Assembly: GCA_958295665.1 (NCBI GenBank) | Contig: OY282560.1 | Span: forward strand, 306,075,236 to 306,139,235 | Direction of reading: 5' to 3' | Length of the DNA stretch: 64,000 nucleotides | Source: Tipula vernalis | Taxonomy: Eukaryota > Arthropoda > Insecta > Diptera > Tipulidae | In this document: positions 55,670-64,000 of the stretch, one piece after another | Layout: every line of letters starts with the position of its first letter | How positions within the stretch are numbered: position 1 is the first letter of the stretch | The notes under the pieces: generated by a model | Database searches by the model: none | What the model was told of the DNA's origin: nothing | What the model saw: the letters and a program-made list of their open reading frames with translations, nothing else | Translations under genes and position numbers: made by a program

Positions 55670-58548
55670 TTAGAAGAAATGCTTTAGTCGAATGACCTTA
55701 TCACCGTTCGGCGTATAGTATAAATGTATTGGATTTACATTAAAATCTGTAATAAGTTTTAGGACCTTTTCATTGGTTGGACGCACTAGATAGCTTTGAA
55801 TTGCATCATCAAAAATAATAATTTCCCATTTGTTACATAGTAGGACTATATTTAGATTATTTTGCTTAGCTATACAATCAATTTCAAATAAATTTAGAAT
55901 TTCTGATAAGATAGTTAGAAAATAACCTTTTTTATACAGGATGCCATTCCAAGAACACGACCTTAATAATTGCATGTCCGCCGAAATTACAATAAATTCT
56001 GATGGTATTGAATATGTATGTAATATTTCGTAAGCCAATGGGTCTTGAAAAAAACTTTGGTTAATGAGCATATAAGAAAACTGCAAACTCATTTTAATTC
56101 CAATAGATAGAGCGATATTCCTTCTTGACATTGTGGCATAAGCATATGATTTTAAAATCTTGTGTTTTGCTTCAAAACGCATACACCATAGTGGTTTTAA
56201 AGGCCCATTACACCGTATTGCGTTAGGGTAATGAATCAAAAAATGAAATTTCGGTTTAAGAGTCTCACCGAATAAACTTGTGTACTATGAGTTATGTTCA
56301 AATATTATTTTTTCAAGAATTTGAATTTCAGTTTCTTTAAATGAGGGTTTCAATATCATATCTACAAGTTTTACTAAAGTAATTAGAAACTTTCCCACTT
56401 GGTCATTACGAGGAATCATATCCATTAACATTAGTGGTAAGAAATGAATGAAAGTCATCATCTCTCTAGCAGTCATTTTTATGGTATTGCTTTTTAGATG
56501 AGCTAAAGAAATTTCTTGTGATATGTTGCCTATTTCAGTAGGGCCGTAGTTAAACATTTGCTTTCTATAATTTAACATAGCAATTGTAAAACATTTTTTT
56601 TCAATAATGAAGTACGATAATATTTTGCAGACATCATATTTAGCAACTCCCTCAAAAACATCATGCATAATGTCAAACACAACATTGTCACAAACATGAA
56701 AGTTATTTAAAGTGTTAAAAACACAAGTTTCTGCGATGCCTGTTCTCGATGAATCATTTAATAGTAAGTCGATTTCATAGTTTTGTAGCGACTCACTCAT
56801 TAACTCAATTCAATCATTCGAAATTATTCATAACTCGTTCATCGCCACATTCACGCGTACCAACATAACGCGCATTTCTTATTCAAGCGAATTTACATGA
56901 ACTCGGCACATTGTCCGCACCATTGCAACATACTTCAGTTTATTCAAATTTGCGTCTGTCATTTTTCCCTCTTTATTGTTTTTAGAAAAGATAGATATAT
57001 TGGTACGGTGCACACGGAATGATATACGTAGATAATTATTATTTTCTATTTTTTTGTCTAACTCTAAAATACGGTGGTGAAAAAGGTAATCACATACATA
57101 GTGTATTTGTTTGAGTCAATTAATTAAATAAAGATATAACATTGTGAATTCTAAGTGTAACAATAATCATAGCGTTTCAATTAAATAAAAACAAATAAGT
57201 TCAACGCTATAGTTTTCATAATTTCGTAAGTAAGATGAATATTCAACTAAATCAGTTTGTATGTGATCTTTACGTCGTTTACACCTTCTACAGCAGTAAT
57301 TGGCTGAAAATGAGCTGGTAAACTCTAAAATTTTGTTAAGTCCCAAATTATCTCCAGTAATTGCCGCGAGTACAATATATACATACTTTAATGTTATTTT
57401 CTCCTTGACGTATTTCGATACCTTGTGTTTCTAATTCTTTCATTTGTCGTACAAGATCAACCAAGGCCACATCGTTACCACAACTGTCAACATCACAACT
57501 TTTAAAAAGAGCAGCTAAAAATATATTATTCAATCTCGATTTTTCGTGATCAGGGATAACTGGAAAATTGTAATAACATCCTAATATTTTGTGTGTACCA
57601 GCATGTGATCCAAGGGGATTATTCACCTCAAAGTCGTCAAAATATAACACATAAGGTAGAACAACTTTGTTTCGATAGTTTTTTATCTTATTTTTCCAAA
57701 TTTGCCCATTTATTATGTTGCCGTAATAATCTAATTTCAATAGATTTTGGTAATTTTTCATAGTTAAACCAAAAAATATTTTCTGTCTCAAAATATTTTT
57801 TTATTTGAAATGTTATCGGAAAAATCACTGCTTTATAATTTTTTTCATCTAGCTTAGGAACACCATTCGATATAGTTTCAGAAACTTCGTTATTTATTGT
57901 TATACATTTCGGAGGTATATAAACATCAAGCTCATACAAGGTTTTGAAAAGTTTATGTTCCGTGTCAAACTTTTTAAATGGGTTTTCGGTCAATGTGGCA
58001 CCTTTCATTACTCCACTGTACGTAAAGCCATCATCCACATCCAAATCGCGAAGATACTCTTTTAAATTAAGAAAAATAGGTGAAACGATAAATTCTTGTA
58101 CCTTATTTTGGATATATAACACATTTTTTCGGGTAAAATTGATATTATTATGTAGGCTTAACGTAAACTTCAAACAACACTGGGTCAAATCGATTTTTTC
58201 AGGGATTTGCACTATTTTCTGAACATTTGGCTCACATTCACTTCTATCAGCACTCAACTCACAATTCCCCATTTTTAAATTTTCCGCAAAATTTGTTTGA
58301 AATGGAACTGTATCTTCTGCAATATTTCCAAGGTTTAACGTATAGTTCAAATTAGTTGTTCCTGATATAGCATGTTTTCTTTTCATATGACGCGTGAATA
58401 CATATACAGAATTAAATGATTGAACACAATTATTTAAAGTACAATAATAAAGACTATTTTCAGTTAAACCGTGAGCCAACTTTAAATGTTTAATATAGTT
58501 GTCTAACCCGATAAACCGAACACTGCACTTAAAACAATTTAACACCAT
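55670..58548 (-). pseudogene. CACTA-like transposase, decayed, interrupted by a MITE
   Basis: The ATG at 58,548 opens with two C2H2 fingers (Cys5, Cys8, His21, His26; Cys36, Cys41, His54, His59), probably for DNA binding. 'LPYVLYFDDFEVNNPLGSHA' with 'LNNIFLAALFKSCD' and 'ITGDNLGLNKILEF' follows, then 'VFDIMHDVFEGVAKYD', then 'KPLWCMRFEAKHKILKSYAY'. I recall this motif order from CACTA/EnSpm-like proteins of fish and insects; the paired acidic motifs (DDF, GDN, DIMHD) may include the catalytic triad, which is inference. Damage seen: frameshift near 57,700, frameshift near 57,360, a 424-bp insertion at 56,786-57,209, and an in-frame TAG at 56,285. The frame ends at 55,670. The fingers and most conserved blocks are intact, so decay is moderate. 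Confidence 0.8.
56786..57209. mobile_element. hAT-like MITE (424 bp) inside the transposase gene
   Basis: The ends are 'tagcg' at 56,786 and 'cgcta' at 57,209, fitting the hAT terminal consensus YARNG. They are flanked by 'tagttttg' and 'tagttttc' (7 of 8), or equivalently by a perfect 'atagtttt' pair if the ends are shifted by one base. Removing the element and one duplicate joins 'SSYLRNYEN' to 'YEIDLLLND' in frame in the host transposase, which is strong support. Beyond five bases the terminal repeats diverge, and no ORF is present. The superfamily is inferred from the 8-bp duplication and the end motif. Confidence 0.68.
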
Positions 58549-58969
58549 TTTAGTGAACTGTTTGTTAAACGTACATGCAAAATCTATTTTGACGTTTAGC
58601 TGACAAACGGAATTGATAATAATGTAGAATTAAAACGAAGAATTTTGGTTTTCATAGCAATTGTTTCTATTTTTACAACACTGTTTTGAATTTGATTATA
58701 TTGAGAATCGTAGTTATAAAATTAAAAACTTCTTTTGTTGAATGTACCAAATACAGTATTAAAGTTTTATACTTAAAATCTACTAAATCGATGTGGTTAA
58801 ATTGAAATATAGTTTTTGGGATTCGTTTATCAATTTAACTTCAAAATATTTTTATTTAAAAAAAAAGTTGTAAATCTCAAAAAGTTTTTATTCAATTTTA
58901 TTAGTAGATTTTCTTTATAAAATTCATCACACTGTTATTAAAAATTTATAACAATAATTTTTTTGAGTG
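58549..58969. promoter_or_regulatory. CACTA-like right terminal region and transposase promoter
   Basis: 421 bp between the transposase ATG and the CACTC terminus. It is AT-rich with 'actgttattaaaaattt' near the end and 'ctactaaat' and 'ttagtag' motifs resembling the left subterminal region. The transposase promoter should lie here, but no single TATA box stands out from the AT-rich background. Confidence 0.4.
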
Positions 58970-58971
58970 TA

Positions 58972-59609
58972 TGGTTGTTCAGATTACAATTTTGTTTAAA
59001 TTAATATTTGTTCAACAAGTCGAACATAAGAACTGTTACCCTATACACAATTTTGTCCTTATAATTCTAGTTATAATTTACTGTATGTTGGGTATTTTGT
59101 ACCTCCCTGTAATCATCTTTCGAATTCAGCACGGAATAATAAAATATACACATAGTTGTATAGCTATAAACAGAACAAAAGCGACGAGAAAGCATACGAT
59201 GCTAACAGAACCAATGTGGGTGGCGACGACGACCATATCGCCAAACTGTTTTTAGAATGTACATATTTCTAATTTTGTTGCCGGCATTGCAATGTTACCA
59301 ACTGATAGTTTAATTAACACAAAAATGACCCGAATAAAAGCAAATATTTCGTGAGAAAATATTTTTTATTTTATTATACACTTTTGTCAGATAGGCAAAG
59401 GTTCGGAGAACGGCAGGGGTAATTTAATATGAATTAAATTAGAATGAGAAATTATGATTCTTTAATATAACAAAACAAAACAATTTATTAAAATAAAATA
59501 GAACTAAGACGTTAGTAGTTCACGTTGCGGCGGTTCGAATATTACTCCCTAGAAAACAAAACTCATTTTCCATCGTTCTAGAATACATTATCATGGCATC
59601 CTTATTTTA
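58972..59609 (-). repeat. Probable 3' untranslated region and LTR of the gypsy element
   Basis: This DNA follows the gypsy pol stop on the minus strand, where a polypurine tract and 3' LTR are expected. 'ctagggag' on the minus strand at about 59,547-59,554 could be a polypurine tract, and AATAAA signals occur on the minus strand near 59,483 and 59,335. A second LTR copy is not in the window, so the borders cannot be set by comparison. The CACTA-like element ends immediately to the left and may have landed in or beside the LTR. Confidence 0.4.
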
Positions 59610-62600
59610 TTATACCTCGTGTACGGTTGCTTTGATATTGGTTCTTGACAGTTCGGCCGTACCTGACATTGGTTCGTCCTCGATCCAATCGTCGTCACTA
59701 GAACAATTTCCATCTTCGATACCATCCAATTCAGGCGATGAACTGCACCAAGACTTCATTTTGTCGGATGAGTATATGGAATTAAATTTTCGAGACTTAA
59801 TTTGCATGCCTTTGATATCCTCCACCACATAGCGATCATTTCCCAGAACTTTTGACACTACATAAGGTCCACGAAATTTCGGATCCAACTTTCGTGATTC
59901 GCCGGTTGAGGACTTTTCATTTTCGATGACGATTAAGTCTCCTTCACTGTATTTCTTGGTTTCGGTATGTTTTCGGTCGAATCTTTCTTTCCACTTTTCT
60001 CTTTCTTTCATAATGTTCTGTAGAGCTTGTTCTCTCTTTTGATAGCTGTCGCATTCTGGCTCAAATTCACGATCTTCGTTCAAAGCAGCGACCAAGTTGT
60101 TCTGTATTATATCGTTCAACGTAAAATCAAACACCAGTTCATTTGGACTGAATCCCGTTGTCGAATTCTTTTGAGAATTGATGGTCCACTGTAAATCTCG
60201 AAGTGTTTCATCCCAATCTTTCACATTCTCGACAGAGGCACAAATGAATGACAAAATTGTCTGGTTCGCTCTTTCTACTTGTCCGTTCGCACGAGGAGTT
60301 CGGACCGCCGTTTTGATTTGCTGAATATTGTAACGCTCACAATATTCATCGAAGGTTTTAGACGTAAATGACGTACCTCTATCACTGACGATACGATTCG
60401 GTAGTCCAAAGTAAGCGGTGAGGTCGTTCAAAAATTTTATTACTGGTGCTGTTTTCGTATTTCGAACGGCTCTCACGATTAGAAATTTACTAAAAGCGTC
60501 AGACATAGCAATAATATGTGTGTTTCCATGTTTACTCTTCACAAACGGTCCGAGGTGGTCAATATGCATCAACCGAAACGGTATCGGTTCCATTGCTCCA
60601 AAGTGTAGGCGACCTTCGGGTTTTCCTTTTTTGGCTTTCATATAGCAACATTCGACGCATGCAGCAATATAGGATTTTAAATATCGGCGCATTTTCGGAA
60701 ACCACAAATTTTCTTTAATTCGTTCGATTGTCTTCTCGATCCCAAAGTGCCCCATGTTATCATGAAAATGTTGTACTACCCGAAATCTAACTGCTTTTGG
60801 TACAACAAATTTCAGTTCGCCTCCCTCCTTCCGAAATAAACGGTTATCCTTAAGTCGAAATTCTTCTTTCAACTGCTTTTCATCGTCGGACTTCTGATAG
60901 CCGTTGAGTACGGCAAGAATTATTTTCAAATTTTCGTCCTGGAGCTGCATAGTAAGAAGCCAGTCGTTCTGATCAATTCCAATTCTCATTATGAAACCGG
61001 CAGTCTCCATTTCTCTCGCTGGTTCGTTTGGAGATCGACTTAATGCATCGACGTGAGTCATGCGATCTCCTGGTCGGTGAATTGTCTCGAAATCATATTC
61101 AAGTAGTCGCATCCACCATCGTGCGATTCTCGGTATCATCTCCGTTTTCTCTTTTAGACGTGCGATGGCAGAACAATCGGTGACAAGACGGAATCGTTTT
61201 CCAAGAAGATATACTCGGAATCGATCAAGACTTTCCACAACGGCGAGAACCTCTAATTCGTAGCTGTGGTACTTTTGCTCAGCAGCTGTGCAATGACGAC
61301 TATAGTACATGACCGGCTTCCACGTCTTTCCGTCTATCGATTGTAATAGGACTCCAGCGAGACCAACACTAGACGCGTCGGTTTGTAGTTCGTGTTGAGC
61401 GGCGAGATCGTAAAGTGTAAGACACGGTTTGTCACAAAGAAGCTCGATTAACTTCAAAAAGGCTTGTTGCTGCGCTTCTCCCCAATTAAAGTTTTTATCT
61501 TCGGACTTCCGTAGCAAATTGGTGAGCGGCTTCGAAATTAATGAATAATTCTTAATAAACTTTCTGAAAAATCCAGTGAGACCCAAAAATCGTCGAACTT
61601 CGGTAACTGTCGACGGCTGAGAAAAATTCTTGACGGCACAAACTTTACCTTCTCCGGGAAACATTCCTTTCTCACTAATTTCGTGGCCCAAAAAGGTGAT
61701 CTCAGTTGCAAGAAATTTATACTTATCCAAACGAAGAGTCAATCCGGCTTGTCGTACAACAGTGAAGAACTTGTGTAGTCGTGTCAATCCCTCTTTAACG
61801 GTTTTACTCGGGATCACTACATCGTCGAGGTACACAATCACTTCTCCAGGGTTTATCATCGAAACGAGTTTATTCATCATGGCTTGAAATACGGATGGTG
61901 CGTCGACTAAACCAAACGGCATTCGATTATATTCGTAATGTCCTTCTGTCGTTACGAAAGCGGTGTACTTCTTTGATTCATCGTCGACTTCGATCTGATG
62001 ATAGCCCATTTTCAAGTCCAATGTACTGAAATATTTATTTCCAGACAGGCATGCCAACAGATCGTCGATAATAGGCATCGGGTATGGCTGCTTTACGGTG
62101 ATCTTGTTTAACTGTCGATAGTCAACACACATTCGACTTTCGCCATTCTTCTTATCGACTAAGACAATGGGCGAGGCGTACGGAGAATCAGAAGGTCGAA
62201 TAATATCGTTCTGTAACAATTCGTCCACAATATTTTTAACAATCGGTCTTTTTGCGAAAGCGATACGATACGGTTTGATATTTATCGGTATGTCGGTGGT
62301 TAGTTTAATTTCCATCTTTGTTAGGGTACACTTGCCTAACTCCGATACTGCTGAAGCAAAAACATTGGACTGTGACGACAGCAAACATTTTAGTTGACTT
62401 TGTTCGGTTACGCTTAAATCCTTTCCCATGTTTAGATTTTCCGTAATCTCAATTGTACAACGGTCCCCTTCGATTACAAGTCGATTTCCTTCTTTACACA
62501 AAATGTCACGGCCCAACAATACATTTTCGGAAATAAATTCGTCCTCTACGACAAGAACATCCGAATAGTACGTATTGTTATCGACGTCTATGGTTGCGGC

Positions 62601-63995
62601 AATAAATTGTTGACACACGTATTGACCACCAGCAAATCCAGTAAGAACGATGGAACAATCAAATTTCGGTTTCATATTTTCGGCGAATGACTTACGGATC
62701 AAGGTTCGATTGCTACCGGGGTCCACGAATGAAGAAGTCTCTTTAGCATTTATTTTGATTTCTTTTGAAATGAAATCGTCGACGACGGCGGTTGGTACCG
62801 ATTTTTCCTCAATTTTAGCGACATTTGGCTTGGCAAACGTTTTCGATTCGGTAATAGTTTTTCGTTTTTCTGGGCATGCAGCGGTTTGGTGTGTCGTTCG
62901 AAGGCAATTCATGCAACGTTCTCTTCTCGGTGGCTCTGGGCATTTTATTGACAAATGTCCCGGGTTGAAACAATTGTAGCAGATCATGGAATTTGAATCT
63001 GCATTTCTAGGTATCAGCCGTTTTGCATAATTTGATGACTCGGATGAATTCGATGATTGAGGTTTCAATGATGACGTGAACGGGTTAGTTTTCGGCGTTG
63101 TAATAAACGGTTTTGGTGCGGGTGTCGATGTTCTTTTGATTATGGGATTATAATTGACGTATCCTCTGATGGCGGTCAGCAACTCGTTACAATTTGAAAA
63201 TGGTTTGGATATCTGCTTTTTCAAATCATCATGGTTAATCCCATTTATTGTGTATTTAACAATGCAATCGTCTGAAAGTTCACCTTTTCTTCCCAGAGAC
63301 AACATCTTATAATAATACTCCTCGGGTGTTTCGTGAAATTTACGTTTTGTCTCCATCATTTCAATATGAACGTCTGCAACATTCATTTCGCACGGGAAAT
63401 CCTGAAGAAATTTATTTTTAAATTGTTGCCACGTACCAAATACTTCTTGAACGCCGTCAATCCAATATTTTGCGGGTCCTAAAAGCTTCGATTGAACCGC
63501 AAAAATCACAACTCGGTCATCCCAGCAATATGCATTCTTCAGATTGTCAATTTTCTGAATAAATTTGACTGAGCTCATTGACAACGACGATGACGGATTA
63601 AATTCCGGAAGGATTGACATAACGTCCTTCACATTACTGAACGGATTGCCATGATAAACGTTTGGAAACCCAACATTTGGCACGTTTCTATACATCGGAT
63701 CCATCGTATTTGTATTAAAGTTGTTTGTTGGCATTGGTTGTCTTGTTAACCCGTACGGGGGATTAGGAACCTGTTGGAATCCAGGCTGGTAATATGGGAT
63801 ACCAACTCCAACATTCGGCGCATATTTTTGATCTGATGTCGCTTGAAAATATGGAATGGATGACCCAACCATTCCCGATACTCCATTCGTCAGCGGTTGA
63901 GTAGTATAATTAGACGAAATCGGTCTTACGAGCGTATCCGTGACATAACACGACGACGTAACACTCGTTGTTGCACGGCAACCTGGATTGATCAC
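59610..63995 (-). CDS. Ty3/gypsy gag-pol polyprotein, open for 1,461 codons
   Basis: A single uninterrupted frame. Order by approximate residue: gag with two zinc knuckles ('CYNCFNPGHLSIKC' and 'CMNCLRTTHQTAAC', about 340-385); aspartic protease with 'VDPGSNRTLI' near 426, Asp-Pro-Gly instead of the usual Asp-Ser/Thr-Gly; reverse transcriptase with 'SPIVLVDKKNGESRMCVDYR', 'FSTLDLKMGYHQI' and catalytic 'YLDD' near 720; RNase H with 'TDASSVG' near 871; integrase with H-H-C-C ('HFHDNMGHFG', 'CVECC', about 1,076-1,105) and D,D-E at 'IDHLGPF', 'SDRGTSF' and 'GQVERANQT' (about 1,146, 1,203 and 1,240). No envelope ORF or chromodomain is evident. The first Met lies 5 bases from the window edge, so the true start may be beyond. 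Gag and pol in one frame and all catalytic residues present suggest a recently active copy. The clade is not assigned. Confidence 0.93.
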   Translation of the reverse strand: MINPGCRATTSVTSSCYVTDTLVRPISSNYTTQPLTNGVSGMVGSSIPYFQATSDQKYAPNVGVGIPYYQPGFQQVPNPPYGLTRQPMPTNNFNTNTMDPMYRNVPNVGFPNVYHGNPFSNVKDVMSILPEFNPSSSLSMSSVKFIQKIDNLKNAYCWDDRVVIFAVQSKLLGPAKYWIDGVQEVFGTWQQFKNKFLQDFPCEMNVADVHIEMMETKRKFHETPEEYYYKMLSLGRKGELSDDCIVKYTINGINHDDLKKQISKPFSNCNELLTAIRGYVNYNPIIKRTSTPAPKPFITTPKTNPFTSSLKPQSSNSSESSNYAKRLIPRNADSNSMICYNCFNPGHLSIKCPEPPRRERCMNCLRTTHQTAACPEKRKTITESKTFAKPNVAKIEEKSVPTAVVDDFISKEIKINAKETSSFVDPGSNRTLIRKSFAENMKPKFDCSIVLTGFAGGQYVCQQFIAATIDVDNNTYYSDVLVVEDEFISENVLLGRDILCKEGNRLVIEGDRCTIEITENLNMGKDLSVTEQSQLKCLLSSQSNVFASAVSELGKCTLTKMEIKLTTDIPINIKPYRIAFAKRPIVKNIVDELLQNDIIRPSDSPYASPIVLVDKKNGESRMCVDYRQLNKITVKQPYPMPIIDDLLACLSGNKYFSTLDLKMGYHQIEVDDESKKYTAFVTTEGHYEYNRMPFGLVDAPSVFQAMMNKLVSMINPGEVIVYLDDVVIPSKTVKEGLTRLHKFFTVVRQAGLTLRLDKYKFLATEITFLGHEISEKGMFPGEGKVCAVKNFSQPSTVTEVRRFLGLTGFFRKFIKNYSLISKPLTNLLRKSEDKNFNWGEAQQQAFLKLIELLCDKPCLTLYDLAAQHELQTDASSVGLAGVLLQSIDGKTWKPVMYYSRHCTAAEQKYHSYELEVLAVVESLDRFRVYLLGKRFRLVTDCSAIARLKEKTEMIPRIARWWMRLLEYDFETIHRPGDRMTHVDALSRSPNEPAREMETAGFIMRIGIDQNDWLLTMQLQDENLKIILAVLNGYQKSDDEKQLKEEFRLKDNRLFRKEGGELKFVVPKAVRFRVVQHFHDNMGHFGIEKTIERIKENLWFPKMRRYLKSYIAACVECCYMKAKKGKPEGRLHFGAMEPIPFRLMHIDHLGPFVKSKHGNTHIIAMSDAFSKFLIVRAVRNTKTAPVIKFLNDLTAYFGLPNRIVSDRGTSFTSKTFDEYCERYNIQQIKTAVRTPRANGQVERANQTILSFICASVENVKDWDETLRDLQWTINSQKNSTTGFSPNELVFDFTLNDIIQNNLVAALNEDREFEPECDSYQKREQALQNIMKEREKWKERFDRKHTETKKYSEGDLIVIENEKSSTGESRKLDPKFRGPYVVSKVLGNDRYVVEDIKGMQIKSRKFNSIYSSDKMKSWCSSSPELDGIEDGNCSSDDDWIEDEPMSGTAELSRTNIKATVHEV

Positions 63996-64000
63996 ATTCG

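Larger units (their letters stand above)
52439..58969 (-). mobile_element. CACTA-like (CMC/EnSpm type) DNA transposon, 6.5 kb, two genes
   Basis: The left end 'cactcaaaaaaaatt' at 52,439 and the right end, which on the minus strand reads 'cactcaaaaaaattattg' from 58,969, form a short inverted repeat beginning CACTC. Both are flanked by TA (52,437-52,438 and 58,970-58,971), a 2-bp target duplication. CACT-initial ends with 2-3-bp duplications are characteristic of CACTA/CMC transposons. Inside are a transposase gene and a spliced accessory gene, both on the minus strand. The subterminal ~400 bp at each end are AT-rich with recurring 'ttagt', 'gttat' and 'aaaattt' motifs that could be transposase sites. 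Both genes carry disabling changes, so the copy is probably not autonomous. Confidence 0.82.

Noticed and set aside
53063..58548. A host zinc-finger gene cluster
   Set aside because: The two genes lie between matching CACTC termini with a TA duplication and carry transposase-type motifs, so a transposon is the better explanation.
59593..62979. Plus-strand ORFs opposite the gypsy polyprotein
   Set aside because: They are shadows of the continuous 1,461-codon minus-strand frame.
27678..64000. tRNA, rRNA or other structured RNA genes
   Set aside because: I looked for tRNA-like arms and rRNA-like conserved stretches and saw none that I could support; the only tRNA-related signal is the primer-binding-site candidate at 35,666.

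Overview
The window looks like heterochromatic, probably pericentromeric, insect DNA. It is AT-rich, and I recognised no host gene. The left 43% is one satellite array; the rest is a stack of nested transposable elements. The repertoire (BEL/Pao, Ty3/gypsy, a LOA/R1-like LINE, Penelope, CACTA-like, hAT MITE, foldback-like) and the 'catacatacgagtatat' style of AT-rich spacer suggest a fly (Diptera), but the species cannot be named from the sequence alone.

Layout. 1-27,677: about 160 head-to-tail copies of a ~170-bp satellite monomer, with a ~185-bp variant, local dimer and trimer higher-order repeats, and a near-identical ~2.15-kb duplication. The array opens at the left edge and degenerates at its right edge, where it directly abuts a decayed BEL/Pao integrase fragment (27,678-27,975). 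27,976-31,400: AT-rich spacer with no supported gene. 31,400-34,788: a LINE reverse transcriptase on the minus strand, split by a 2,145-bp foldback-type element (32,174-34,318) with ~580-bp inverted arms, seven ~160-bp internal tandem repeats and an 8-bp imperfect target duplication. 34,789-43,031: a BEL/Pao retrotransposon on the plus strand with nearly identical LTRs but a broken gag-pol and a truncated 3' LTR. 43,046-45,742: a second element with ~600-bp inverted repeats, carrying two opposed fragments of a Penelope-like element (RT plus GIY-YIG endonuclease). 46,086-51,500: a decayed gypsy relic (412/mdg1-like by impression) on the minus strand, split by a GC-richer LOA/R1-like LINE at 47,020-50,540.

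52,439-58,969: a CACTA-like DNA transposon (CACTC ends, TA duplication) with two minus-strand genes. One is a C2H2-finger transposase with 'DDFEVNNPLGSH' and 'DIMHDVFEGV' motifs, broken by a frameshift series, a stop and a 424-bp hAT-like MITE. The other is an accessory gene for which six exons with GT-AG introns can be read, three of the junctions being cleanly frame-consistent. 58,972-64,000: a Ty3/gypsy element on the minus strand whose 1,461-codon gag-pol has no internal stop and reaches the window edge; it is the only apparently intact coding region here.

The genes do not form a host pathway. They are parasitic modules whose nesting gives a relative history: LINE, then foldback and BEL insertions; gypsy relic, then LOA-type LINE, then deletion; CACTA-like element, then hAT MITE. 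The most informative structures are the spliced two-gene CACTA-like element, the two independent long-inverted-repeat elements (one with Penelope cargo), and the layered satellite array.
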